DNA of 64,000 bases from Spodoptera frugiperda (GCF_023101765.2 NC_064237.1:3649501-3713500), one strand, 5' to 3'. Numbered from the stretch's first letter, positions 36,375 through 48,370 are shown. Made by a program: numbers and translations. Notes: generated from the letters alone by a model not told the origin.

Positions 36375-36440
36375 AGCAGTGGCGCTGAACTACTATCAGA
36401 TAAATGGTTCATGGTCGTTTGCTGCCTAGCCCATATATAA
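36375..36440 (-). repeat. Decayed fragment of the 23890-24165 repeat family
   Basis: GTGGCGCTGAACTACTATCA followed by TGGTCGTTTGCTGCCTAGCC and CATATATAAAA corresponds, on the minus strand, to the family's start (TAAACGAGCAGACGGATCAC-type) with many changes. Confidence 0.5.
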
Positions 36441-37096
36441 AAATCTGTCTAAATTTTATCAAGTTAAGTAAGTAAAAAAACCGCCAAGTAACATCAAGTA
36501 ATATAACTACATAGCAAAATATTATTTTTTATGAATCAATCGATATCTTTAGTATAAGACGCTACACACTCTTTACCAAAACTCTGTAATGATATATTAC
36601 ATCAGGCAGTAGTAAGAGTATAAGTAGAAATAATAGAGCATTGTATTGCATAGTAAGCGGCCACAAGAGAATACGCCTCGAACGTAGACCTTGCTCGCTA
36701 TGGGGAGCGGATATGTTAAAGAGTGGAGCGGGTAGCATAGCGGAATAATGTTTTATCGGTACCGTATTTTGTTTGTCCCAATATCAAAGGAATAATCACA
36801 TATTTGTTTTATGTCAAATTTAACACATCTTATTTCACAGTATTCATATTTATAGTCACTATATTATCAGTGTGAAATAAAGAAGTTATTTACGTAATTT
36901 AGTGAAATTATTTTATATTTTTTAGTAACTAAGCGCAATCAGTGTGCGTCTGACCATGTTACATTACTTATGATGTAAGGTGAAAACGGGAAATAGTTAA
37001 TAAGCAACTCTGTGAATAACAGCTGTTATTACACCATAAAATAACAGAAAACGAGTATATAAGTCCGTTACTATATAAAAACGTTCTATAAACTTA
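36441..37096. other. Putative intron with a repeat-like GC patch
   Basis: Positions 36657-36745 (AGCGGCCACAAGAGAATACG, CCTTGCTCGCTATGGGGAGC, GAGTGGAGCGGGTAGCATAG) stand out in composition and read like a dispersed repeat. Part of it recurs inverted at 37961-37984. The rest is AT-rich with nothing recognised. Confidence 0.4.
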
Positions 37097-37153
37097 CGCT
37101 AACGAGCGCTACGAAGTTCGTAGCAATCTCGTAGCAGTTTCGTAGCAACTACA
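37097..37153. repeat. Second GCTACGA / TCGTAGC cluster
   Basis: GCTACGAAGTTCGTAGCAAT followed by CTCGTAGCAGTTTCGTAGCA shows the same heptamer as 12199-12299 in alternating orientation, forming a hairpin GCTACGAAGTTCGTAGC. Class unknown. Confidence 0.5.
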
Positions 37154-37883
37154 TGTCTAAATAATTTTGGTTAATATTGATTCTCTGATGATCTATTGTT
37201 TAGAAAATGTTGACTTTTCAATACTTAGTAAGTACCATCTAAAGAAACGAGATGCTGATTTTTTGTTAATATGTAATTTAAATGTAATTAACAAAAACAA
37301 CAACGTCATTTATTTGATAACCTTTTGTAAATTTACTGAATTTTGTCCAACATTATTCCTATGTTATATTTAAGAAAACATACGTATCAGCTTCACAAGA
37401 ATTGAGATCACATATTTCCTGAAGCGTATGAATTGTGTAACAAAGTAATGCAGTCGTATGTGCTTCGTTGATCATGTTTTCTGCCTGCGAGGGAACGTTA
37501 CCTAGTTTCCATGTCTCGTGGAGCGTGATATTGGACTGGATTGTACCTGTATTATTTATTGGTTTATCTACCAACGTGATTGCAAGCCGTGGGGAAAAGT
37601 GTAGGGACGATAAGTTTGATGTAATTAATTAGGTGATACTTGTGTTATAGGTGTATGTTTTGTTGAAGTTTTTATGTTATAGTGTGAGTGAGAAAACGTA
37701 TTAATTGTTGTTGTTTAACAGTGGACATTTGGGATTGCTTTGAAGGTTGGTGTAAAATTTAGTTAATTTTTATTTAGATTGCTGTGATCCGTTGTTATGC
37801 AAAGTAAGGATCAACTAGAGTAATTGACGAGCTACTGCACAGGAGGTAGTATTTTGAATATGACTGAAAAACCTATTAAATTT

Positions 37884-37920
37884 ATTTTTGTGAACGCACC
37901 CACGATATAAGAGCCCAGAG
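37884..37920 (+). repeat. Fragment of the second SINE family (body/tail)
   Basis: TTTTTGTGAACGCACCCACG followed by ATATAAGAG matches the GTTTGTAAACGCACCCACGA stretch that, in copies I remember, follows the body seen at 6165-6290. The match is short. Confidence 0.4.
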
Positions 37921-37960
37921 CAACAAAAGGAATCCAACGAAGTGTAATAATTATTATCAA

Positions 37961-38125
37961 CCCGCTCCGCTACCCGCTTCACTCCTTTCTTATGTGAGCA
38001 ACCTTACGAATGCAGGGGTGCCAACCGCGCGGCCCGTGTAATTGGCAGTAATAAACGGCCGCGTTGGGTTTATTACGCGCCGCGCCGACGAGCGAGCCGG
38101 TCGGCCGGTCGCCCGCCCGTACACC
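37961..38125. promoter_or_regulatory. GC- and CpG-rich patch in the putative intron
   Basis: Positions 38010-38120 hold CCGCGCGGCCCGTGTAATTG, AAACGGCCGCGTTGGGTTTA, TTACGCGCCGCGCCGACGAG and GGTCGGCCGGTCGCCCGCCC. It is the densest CG region between the two main islands. It could be an enhancer, a minor promoter or a repeat. No donor site or ORF gives it a direction. Confidence 0.3.
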
Positions 38126-39750
38126 GTATCAAAAGTGAATTGAACCCGTTTGCGGTCATTTCTGATATGTTTATTTTGTTCTGATTAAATTATTTCGTTT
38201 CAACCCCTTGTTCATTTCAGTTTAATGTTTGATGATTTATTCAGTTAGGTTAGGTTAGGATTTTATGTTCAATGTAAGCTGTTTTTAGGGATTTCTTTAT
38301 AATATCCATACTTTTTATGTTATAATTTTATGGTTTTTCAGAAAAATATCATGTGCATATTTTGCAATTGATATTGTAGATTTTTCCTAAGTGCAAATTA
38401 AAATTTTATATTCCATTGGTAAGCATTTTATATGAATTTAATCAATAATTACACAACAATGTAGACTTGAATAGCTATGTAAAACAAAAACAAGCAAAAT
38501 ACTACCCGTAGCACGAAACTATGCAAAGTACTCGGTGAATAAATAAAGTATTGAAATATTCTAGATGCAAAATGTATGATTATATACATTCTTTATGAGT
38601 TTGCTTGGAAAATTATTTTCATATAACATACCATCGCGGCATTTTTGTTTGAAATAATGTTGAGACAACATTCATTAAAATATTGTTGTTAGTTTTGTTT
38701 ATTATTTTTATAGGATCGTTTATGAGGTGCCTAGTTGGTAAAAAAAAAGTAGAAGTATGTACTCTTAAGATATCATTATCTTATAATTTCAGTAAATAAC
38801 TGATTTGTAGTAGTTATTTTATTTACAAAATATATTGCAACTTTTAAACAACACTAAATTACAATTTCACATGTTTCATGTAAAATAATACTTTAAACAC
38901 TACACAATTGAATTCAATGTTGAACCGTACTAATTAAAAGTAAACGGAAGGAAGTAATTTGCAAGTTAAAGTTAACGCCACGCTAACCGAGAAATGTATT
39001 ACTAACTACGTGCTGTTATCGCCCAGTTAATTATAACTACTAACTAGTAACTACTTGAGATTCCAAACTTTACTCGCAAGATTTTACTAAGGAATCTTGA
39101 TTTTAGTTCCGGAAAAGTGTCACTAGATGGCGGTAGTAGTGTTGTGAAACGATGACGGCGTGATAGTGAGTAAACATTTTTTATGTTTCGAAGTTGCAAT
39201 CGTTCTTAAATAGTTTTATATTGAAAATAAAAATAGGCGAATTGGTTTTGATTTCATAGATACAAGAGACTGAATGTGTGTTTGGAAAGATTTGTTATAC
39301 GGAATTTAAGTACAAATACTTTGAATAATACTTAAGTAAATTAAAATTTAAGTACTCATAGTTCTACAACAAGTAAGCTTGTAGTATTAGCTATAAAATA
39401 TGTGTACAAGCAGCAGAAGGTGTTAAAGTGCCACATATGGCAGAGTACTGGCCCTCAGCCAGCGCAGCAATAAAGTGCTCGAACAGTGCATCACCACATG
39501 CCAGCCGACACAAGAGCATTATACGTTGTAGCGGTTGTTTCGTTCTTAGAGACTTTGGAAACAAGTGCTTGTACAGACAATTGTCAGAGTGAATAATTGA
39601 GTGAAATATTTGTTGAGAAACTCTACAAAATAGCTGGCTATAAAGATGTTATATATTTTATATCTCTTCGAAAAAGGAAAGATTATAATGTCATTTGATC
39701 TTTCATATTAGTTTTAGTCACTATAAGCAAGCGTCAAGTCTGCTTAAGTT
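38126..39750. other. Putative intron, nothing coding recognised
   Basis: AT-rich. Contains the interstitial TTAGG triplet (38245-38259), a CTCF-like word (39123-39135) and a GC-richer stretch at 39405-39560 whose + frame is open for about 68 codons (MAEYWPSASAAIKCSNSASP from its first Met). I do not recognise that peptide. Confidence 0.4.
38245..38259 (+). repeat. Interstitial telomere-type repeat (TTAGG)3
   Basis: TTAGGTTAGGTTAGG, three copies of the arthropod telomere unit. Three copies in AT-rich DNA can arise by chance, but this is the only such run I noticed. Confidence 0.7.
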
Positions 39751-39856
39751 CGCAGGGAGCCGCTGGATGCTGGTCGCTTCCAATCGACCTATCTAGAAGT
39801 CATTGGGGGAGGCTTATGTTCAGCAGTAGACGTCTTGTGGCTGATAATGATGATGA
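39751..39856 (+). pseudogene. RTE-type LINE 3' end (ORF2 C-terminal remnant)
   Basis: The frame starting at 39761 reads RWMLVASNRPI-stop-KSLGEAYVQQ-stop-TSCG-stop and ends in TGATAATGATGATGA. It mirrors the usual ending RWM-R-A-A-Q-D-R-x-x-W-KSLGEAYVQQWTSYG with TGATGATGA tail of moth RTE-like LINEs. Two Trp codons have become TAG, and everything upstream of the last ~40 residues is missing. A dead, 5'-truncated copy. Confidence 0.85.
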
Positions 39857-41830
39857 AGCCGTAGCTGCACGGCTATAAAGTTTAAATAGTTATTCATTTT
39901 ACGTACTTATGTAAATTAATGGAATGAAAATTAAGATTTAATTTGAATCTAAGGCAACATTTCAGTTTGTGTTCTCGTTTATAATACTTACGAGTAATTT
40001 AGACTACACATTCTACTGTTTACTGTTTTAAACAGCGGACTAAAGAAACTTCTACTTTCTATACACAGACCACAAATATTGTTCCTTTAATAGTCACTAT
40101 TGTTATCTGTAATAGTGCGCTGTTAAAGAATGTTGGAGTGTAGCCTGTGTGTGCCAGAGTGCCGATGCAATTAAACTTGATCCCTCCGAGTTTCGTGTCG
40201 GAGTGAAAGAGGTTAGAGGGAAAATTGGAACTGGCAAACTGAAGTTTTGGTTTAAATGGAAGTTTAAAGTTATTTTTAAAGTGGTTTATTTCGTTTTATA
40301 GCTGATGAATCGGTGTTGGGATGAAAACTGTTGAATTGAGGCGGTTAAAGTAATCTTTGCGTTTTATTTAATGTTTAGCTCATTTGAAAAGTCTTTACGT
40401 AAAATTTTGCTAAGAGTTGTAGCAGAGTAAGAGTAAGCTCATCGCTATTAGTAATATATTTGTTACAGATTAGTTTAAAATATTGATTCGAACATTAAAA
40501 ATAAATTACTTATATAAAAATACATAACATTTGAACTCAACAAGTTAACTTACCATACAAAGTATGATAAACACAGACAGCAAAACTGTCCCGCCCCAAA
40601 AATTGATCGGCTTGTTGTAACATCGCCAAACAATAACGCTGTTTGAATAAAAGCGATCAGATCCCCCCCCCCCAAACATCAACAATCGATTGCCTGCTAC
40701 CCCACCTTGATTGATTAGCTCAGATCTTGATTACCCCCCGACAATTCCCATGAACCCTCATTCTAAAACAATTTTTAGTATCCAAGTGTCAATTTATGCT
40801 GGTCGCTGCTATTGTGTGGAACAGAATTGGAGGGATGTCAAAAATGTCTTTTTAATGGAATGCCGTTTTGGTGTTGTGAATTTTGTAATGTTGTTTAAAG
40901 TGAGTTCGGAGGTGATTTTTCTTTGATATGTCTTTCAAATAGAAATTGATGATGCGATCGATTTTGTGAAAGCGAACTTCGAGCTTCTTTGTGGACACTA
41001 CCGACAAAGATTTTAAACAAAGTTTGTTGCCTTCAGAAGTAATAAAATTACACTTACAACACTGTTCTCATAGTAGTGGAAAAGGTAAATAATAAATTCT
41101 TTATTAATTTTTTCAGAACTACAATATAAAATCCAATATTTTCATTCTATACCTACATATGAAAATCAACTAGCTTTGCATTCATAAATCATCACGGGCC
41201 CGGTAGGCCATACCTTGTCTAACAAACAATACGGGATGTTCGATTATTACCCGTAAATTCCGCATCATTTTACAATACTTGTCAGTTACTAACACCTCTA
41301 TCCACTGGTGATAGGGTTGAAAATTGTCAGAAACCTGTGTTTTTTGGTTGTAAGTTTATGTTTGTTGACAGGAACGTATACTAGTGTTAACACCAGCGAC
41401 CCTGATTGATGATTCATGATTGTTTGCGAAGTCGGCTAATGGTGGGGAGAGTGTGTTCCGCTTTTCGTTGTAGCAACTAGCAACGTCTGTTTGTTGACTT
41501 TCTTGGCATTTGGCAGAAAAAATCGAATGTTTGTCATAACACATTAAAAATGAAATTAGTAGGTATAATAATTTACTAGTCGAATAACATAGGAAGTAGC
41601 TTTTTAGATTTTCAATCTCTGGTGCTCTGCGTTTTGTTGCAATTTAATTGATACGTTACGATACGATGCTGTTTTGATTATATCTTTACTTAAGAGTCAG
41701 TAAATAACTGTCTTGATACAATAAATTGCAGTTAGCACGAATACTTGATACAATTGATTGTAGTTCGGTCATTTAGATAATGTACACTACGTATAGATTT
41801 CGATCTTCGTCTAATTACAGACTCAGGAGA
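39857..41830. other. Putative intron, nothing coding recognised
   Basis: AT-rich, with an 11-base C run at 40663-40673 flanked by ATCAGAT and AAACATC. The frame at 40711-40926 has no recognisable family feature. Confidence 0.45.
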
Positions 41831-41892
41831 TAATTTGGGAAAGGAGGCTCATAGTCCAGCAGTCAATCGTCACGGGCTGTTGATAATGATCC
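41831..41892 (+). pseudogene. Second LINE 3'-end remnant
   Basis: TAATTTGGGAAAGGAGGCTC, ATAGTCCAGCAGTCAATCGT and CACGGGCTGTTGATAATGAT correspond to the 'LGEEAxAQQWDV..GL' plus TGATAATGAT ending of moth LINEs (frame N-L-G-K-E-A-H-S-P-A-V). Roughly 60 bases remain and it is more diverged than the copy at 39751. Confidence 0.6.
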
Positions 41893-42007
41893 TTATCACC
41901 TAGTCCTAGTATCCAGTATACCAATGCTCTCGACATTATGATATCATTACTGATCTAGTAGCACATGCTGCTGCAATATCAGGTTTGGTATTTAGAGAGG
42001 TATTTAG

Positions 42008-42031
42008 AGGAGAGAGAGAGAGAGAGAGAGA
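42008..42031 (+). repeat. (GA)n microsatellite
   Basis: About twelve GA units in a row, preceded by a tandem TATTTAGAG duplication (GTATTTAGAGAG GTATTTAGAG). Confidence 0.95.
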
Positions 42032-44595
42032 TGACTCGTTCATGTGGATTACCTCTTTGTCATTATCAGTTAAACGGTCATTTGGTCGAAAACGATACTG
42101 ATCCCGATGCGATTTACATGTGCCGATGGAATATTAAAACCTTATTTTATCGTTATAATAATTTTAGAATCTTTTTTTGTTAATGTAAGAGTAGCTAGAA
42201 CAAAAATGGATTCGAATTGTTTTTATTCTGCAATAACAAAAATAAACTTTATCTATTATAAAATTAAGTTTATTGTTTGTTTACCTTTTAAGTTGAGCTG
42301 ATTGACCTTTACAAATTGCGTAGGATTTCTCTGTTATTGATACTCTATTATAGACAATTGAGGAGGAAGGGTTTATGTTTTATCTGGTCGCTCAGGTATT
42401 CAATGTTGTTGACTTTTTAAAAGTTGTATTTATCCAATTTCATTATATCTAGATTGATTGGTAGGGGCGGCACTGGCTACCTCACCAGAAAAGCCTCAAG
42501 ACATACAACCAATTTACTTATGGTTCATCGACCGATTGCAAATCTACTCTAAAGAAAATAATAGTAATAAAAAAATATATCTAAAGAAGCAGGTAGGTAC
42601 CAACATAGAACGTTGTACTACCATATTACCTTAAATTTTTCATCCCCTAAACGTTTACAGAGAGAGATATGGTTTATCCACTCTAGCGTCCATGGATACT
42701 ATAGTATCCAAAGTGACGAGTTCTGTTTAACTCCCTCTAGTTTAAAATACGGTCTTGTTTGGTGAGTTTTGACTGATTATCTATACAGCTGAATAAATTG
42801 TTCGACGAAAAAATAAGACATGGCGTTGTAATATGCTTTGACAAACAAAATATAAATTTTTAAAGTTAGTTGACTCGTTTTTGAAGTGTTTTTGTGAGTT
42901 CCAACAATTATGTCGTAAATACTACAGTTTTGTTTAATTTATCTTGCAAGTGTTATACATCAAAATAAACTAGAAGATTTGTGCTTTACGATGATGTACA
43001 AATATCACAGTTTTAGCTGATAAATCTAGTCTAATTTTAACTTCAAACGATTGTTGTTTCGAAAAAAATGGCCGGTCTGGTGTTGGCCACTTTTAGTTTT
43101 GTTTATACATATTTTACATACTTTGCATTACAATAGTATATAAAATATCGAAATACATTTCGTAATAAGCAAAATAATACATTTTTCAAAGAGAAATATA
43201 CTAAATTCATTGAAGATTCCATAATAATGTCAATGTGTTCCTCAGGTTTTTTGATGTGTAAAATTACGAGTAGTGTTTTCTTTCGATTTAATTACAATAC
43301 TTAGAGTTAACCGAATATAATCATATATACATCAAAAGAAAGGGTAATGAGTCTAGTTTGTTGTAAAAATATTTTATTGATAAAATATGCAATAGTTGTG
43401 CCGTATATTCTAAAAAGGTAGAAATAATTCTGTTTTTTTTTCTGTGTTTCATGTTTAACCCGTTTTATTGTATTTTAAAGATTAACTAAAGATTTAAAAA
43501 AATCGTTAAGATTGATCAGTATTCTTCAATCTTTTTTTGGTATTCTTTTCTTTTTCCTGGGCATTACGGTTCAGTAGCTATATAGGTTTTTTGTTACGAC
43601 GAACTTGCGAGTCGCGCGCGGTTCGGATGCCGTGCGCGGCTGGACGTTAGAGTGGTTATAGAGAAGGAGAGAAAAAACGATTGAACATTTTTACATGAAA
43701 ATAATGTTAAATATAACAGCTGTTGTTACACAATGAGGCACTCTAAAGTTGTTATTTAATGTAAATAGGAATAATTGGAATACAATCTATTCAATGCCTA
43801 AGTTTTTACTAACAAACCAGTGCAGAGCGGCCCACAGTCGCCACCGCAGCAAGCAGACCAGGGAAGCGAAATGCTAACTAGTTGAAATAGTTAGTGAACT
43901 GTAAGACTAACTTGTACCGATAGGAATTCTGAATGCAAGCTGTGAGTTAGGCAGCATTGTTGAGATTTCTATTGTTCAACTTGGCTTTTTAATTTGATCG
44001 TTTTCTATAATAAAAAGAATAGATTTATTTGTTGAAAAACATGGTATTCAAGGATCTTAGAATTTAAATGAGATTTATATGTTTTACTTTATCTATTAAA
44101 AGCATGCAAATATTTAATATTTTACACTGGAATGTGAGTTTCTACAATTTGATATTACGATTTATAATGCAAACCTACTGGCTAATTATGTAAACATTTG
44201 TTAAAACAATTTTATTGTTCATGGGCCAGTGTTTGGCCACTATTTTTATATGTGTGGGTAACGATGAGCACGTTTTCGCACTCGGACCTTGAAGACACCC
44301 AGGTATTGTTCAGAAAACAAGGACTCTAGCAAAGGAATCCATTCAAAAACTTGAGACTAAACGCTTCATATGTGTTATGTTAATATTTGAAACTACCCTA
44401 GTGATATTGTTTTTTGTTTTATTAGCACAAATTACAATCAATCATTTACAGTAAAAGGGACAACATTACCCATTACATACTAGTAGATATGAACCCGATC
44501 GAGCGCCAGCTCCATTGTGAGCGTTTGACCCGCCACCCGCCACCGTGTGTACCTTTACCTTAACTACCTTTGTTGTTAGTTCGCGCCAAACCGTG

Positions 44596-44608
44596 TAGGT
44601 GGCGCTGC
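44596..44608 (+). promoter_or_regulatory. CTCF-like motif TAGGTGGCGCTGC
   Basis: Contains AGGTGGCGC, the exact core reported for insect CTCF. Surrounded by GC-richer DNA (CCACCCGCCACC just upstream). Function inferred only. Confidence 0.35.
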
Positions 44609-46860
44609 CGTACAGTTTCAACTAGTTTCAATGCATAATATAGATTTTATAGTTATGTTTCTTTTTGTAACTTTTACACGAAGACGAAGACGAGAGTTTT
44701 CAATGAAAAATCAAGCTGATTTTGATTCCTTGTTGTTTAGTTAAGAAAATAAAAATGGATGTGAAAAAAATTAAGATTTACTCTACATATTTTGATTGGC
44801 GACTAAGTAATACATATAATTACTAGAAAACATATGAAAGTTATGGTTATTTTTTTAATATTGCACGATTTTACTTAGAATCTGAGTCTATACATAGATT
44901 TAGTTTTAGAGTTTATTTACAGATTTTTATAGCAATGTACTCCTTCGGTGAAGATGTGTAGTACCTAACAATTTTATTATGCATGCGATGTCTTTATACT
45001 CTAGTCCAAAGACATATAATATTTTAGTTATGAAAAAATATTATTACTTCTCCCAAAATTAAGTTCCGGACTACAGGATTTAAATCTTGTTCAATTTATT
45101 CCGTGACAACGGGATATTAACTGACTTTCTTCAGCAGAAAATAAATTTCAATTAAAGAAAATAAATCAATGGTACTCGCTAACCCTCCTGTTCAATAATT
45201 CAGTTTAGCTGAGCCACTTCATTTAACCCTTTGCGTATTAAATATTTAACCCGTAATTACCACCTGTTGTCAGACACGGTCCGTTGACCGGCCGGTCGCC
45301 GGTCGCGATACGGGGATAAATCCGTTCACGGACATATTGACGTACGATCAAATCAAGGATCAAAATGCATTGTCAATGCGTACGTGTTATTGACAGCTGT
45401 TTAATTAAATTTAAGGTTTAATTTATGGTAAGTAAGGTTTAATTTTGTGATTGGTTCGGGTTATTGGATGTATTTACTTATTTTTCGTGAGTTTTGTGTT
45501 TTGACTGCACTTGTTATTTACATTCGTAATGTGTATGAGGTCCTGAATAAGGTTGCTTTTTGAACAAATATTTTTTACTGGTTGTTTCAAATTCAGGTTG
45601 GATCAGCAATGATCGAACGAGTAAACTGATTGGTGAATCACAAAGTATGAGTAACTCTACGCTAAAACTACATATCATTATAAAAAGAAATCTTAACAAA
45701 TAAAAATAAATCTATTCAAGTATGTCCTGGAAATTTCTAAGCTATTAAAAAGACAATAAAGAAATTCCTGTTAGCAGCCTATAATGACAGAGTTTATAAA
45801 CTCGACCTGTCAACTGTCACTCATGACGTATAGTTCTTGGTACTTGCAATAAATAACGACCAGCAGGTAATGATACTCGCGTATTAAATTATTGTGTTTA
45901 CAACCGTTAAAGCGAATCTGTTATGTTGTTTATTCATATGATTAAACGTGTGATAATTTTTAGGATTTCTTTTTATTCAAAATTTTGTTTTCTAAAGTCT
46001 AACAATTGGTTTGCCGTAATTGGAAATTGAACTGAAAATTTGATGCACGACTGTCATGTTAGCGACGAGAGGAGAGAATATAATTGCTCAATGTTTAGGT
46101 TGTAAAACTCATATTTAAAGTACTGTAAAAACGTCAGTTTACTTTTTATCGAAAGGACTGTTGACTATATTCAGATGGTGGCTAAATGTCAACAAACGGC
46201 ATAACCAGATTCATTCTCAAATTAAATGGGTAATGTTCTCGCTTCAATTGTATCATTTCAGTTCCAAGTATTGGCAAACTGTAAATATGCATGAATATAA
46301 TAAATATTTAAATTAAAAGCCTGGAAATAATGTAAGCGAAAATTACGGCAGACATTTTAAAATCGGTCATTTCCATAACCGATTTTATTCAATTTCATAA
46401 AAATGTGCTTCCATGAATGTAATCATATTGCGTTTTACTACGAGTGAGTGTGAATGGGCGTTGATTTTTTAACAACACCCCTTTCCAAGCCACTTCGCGT
46501 TTCCACTCACACCTCTCATCTGCCTGCAACCGTAACACAATGAAGAGCAAAAGGTTTACTTACTGTGGTTTATGGAAAAATACCAATGTAGGTTTGTCCT
46601 GGCTGTACAATTTTTAGACAGAGTTACTATAGTATTACTAGATGAATTATTATACCCAAGAGTTTCATGTAAATTTGACTTTCGTCTACATATCATTTAA
46701 AAGTTATAATGTTACGTAGAAAGATAAAAATACATATTATGAGTAAGCATTAACACTCCTATTAGGTTTTGTTATATGTATGTGGTTTAATATGCTGTAA
46801 TAATTAATTCATACTAATAAAGTTCAACAGTTCTAGTTAGACTTCTAGAACAGTTGCTGG

Positions 46861-47000
46861 TTGACACACCGCCGCGACCACCCCATCCGGGTCCGATACA
46901 CCGTTGCATTTAAAATGCAATCGAGTTATCCGGCTCGGACTCGATTTGCACGGAACCGATGCGCGTCGGAATATCATTCCGTTCAGCGGAATATCATTTT
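46861..47000. promoter_or_regulatory. GC-richer patch with POU-like hairpin and a 20-bp-period direct repeat
   Basis: TTGCATTTAAAATGCAA (46904-46920) is an inverted pair of octamer-like half-sites around one base. CGGAATATCATT occurs at 46967-46978 and again at 46987-46998. The 93- and 68-codon frames here overlap each other in different frames and resemble nothing known. The layout suits a regulatory element more than an exon. Confidence 0.3.
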
Positions 47001-48244
47001 GTGTTGTAATAGGACAATTTTGTTGTACGTGTGGAAAAAAACGGTTTGTAGAACAGGGAATAAAGCGATTTACGTGTATCCGATCTTGGTATTATGTGCT
47101 GCGCCATTAGATTACATGTTCCCGTTTCTCATTTCTAATTGAATCTTGTATCTCGTTAGAACATTGCAAAAACTTAATTGGGCGCAGATATCTTTATTCT
47201 CTTTTTACCGAGCGTGCTTGTAGACGGTTTATATTAAAAGTGTAGAGCTGTGATTTTAACGAATCAAATATTTAAACTGACGGAGGATTTTTAGATTTGT
47301 TTTGTTCTGTTTGAGAGAAACGAGATTTTATTTTAATGTACAAACAGCATAATTTCAAAAGCAGTGCGATACACAACCTTAATTTCCTATTCGTAATAGT
47401 TAATGTAATTTTACATTGATTTTTTATAATGTACACTGCAGTACTCTGTTTGACAAACACAAACAGAAAGGACAGTGATCTATTAGCCATAAAAATAATA
47501 ATTGTGACAACAGAATTTGTTATTAATTTACGCCGAGTTCAATAAATCAGAGACAAATAATAATAGACAAGAATCGTAGATGGCTGGAGGCCGGCGGCCG
47601 TCGTGTAATTATTGATAGTTGTTTATGGTTGTACGTACGTACCTACTTATTTATGGTTGTTTATTTCCTTTCGCTGCCGATGGCACAAATTGGCGCCCGG
47701 ACTTGCAAATTGCCTGTTGTAAATAGAATGGTATTAAATTTTTTTTCATTGCTTCATCGTTCACTGAGAGTTTGCAATTGAGCGAAGCGTAAGTTTTTGG
47801 TTTTGATTCTTGTCCCAGGCAAAGTCTTGGTATGTTTAGGATTTTGGTATTCCCGTACCATTATATGGAAACTGGATTGTGTTGGCTATTAAGTATTTGG
47901 TACTTATCTTTAAAAATAACGGTAATAGAAAAATAATACAAGTTACAAGAACTAAATCTCCAGTTTGTTTGTTATGTAGGTAAAATATAACACCAAACAA
48001 ATTTTCCGAATAAGTATAAGAATTTACATTTGAATAAAATTTGCTGTTGAACTGATAAATGTAGTGTAGTGTAAATCGAATATATTAGGCGTAGTGGAGT
48101 GTGACCGCCGCTGGACGGTCGCCAGGAACAAACAGATTAAACTAGCCGCCGACCTATCAACGTGTCCGACGTCTTGAAATCAACACTTCGTCTTGTTACT
48201 GTGTTGGTGGTAGTTTTGTTTCAAGTTATTCTTTTAGCAATAAG

Positions 48245-48370
48245 TAGCTGACCCGGCAAACTCCGTGCTGCCACAAACTATTTTTCTCGCCTTTTAAACC
48301 TTCCCTGGACTTCTACAAATAATTCGAGACCAAAATTGACCAAAGACCGTCTGTTTACAAATAATCCCCA
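48245..48370 (+). repeat. Dispersed lepidopteran repeat start
   Basis: AGCTGACCCGGCAAACTCCG followed by CTTTTAAACCTTCCCTGGAC and TTCTACAAATAATTCGAGAC is a phrase series I know from very many moth loci. The usual continuation toward GTTTTAGCGAGACTAACGAA is lost. Class unsettled. Confidence 0.65.

Larger units (their letters stand above)
42032..48240. other. Putative intron, 6 kb, no gene recognised
   Basis: AT-rich with isolated GC-richer patches: 43595-43670 (GAGTCGCGCGCGGTTCGGAT), 44495-44610 (CCACCCGCCACCGTGTG and a CTCF-like word), 45270-45320 (GACCGGCCGGTCGCCGGTCG) and 46860-47000. A perfect 18-bp palindrome lies at 42693-42710. Positions 47800-47890 weakly resemble the middle of the family-1 SINE. 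The frames at 45514-45699 and 47272-47490 have no family features. Confidence 0.45.

Noticed and set aside
42466..42500. GGGGCGGCACTGGCTACCTC as another copy of the 23890 repeat family
   Set aside because: Only about 15 bases resemble the family, and the diagnostic ACCATCAG...CCGTCT part is missing.
47685..47710. AATTGGCGCCCGGACTTGC as an LTR primer-binding site
   Set aside because: Short match without any LTR context; GGCGCC is also a common palindromic word.
47800..47890. Possible further family-1 SINE copy (TTTTGATTCTTGTCCCAGGC, AAAGTCTTGGTATG)
   Set aside because: Only a loose resemblance to the B-box region and middle; too many differences to call.
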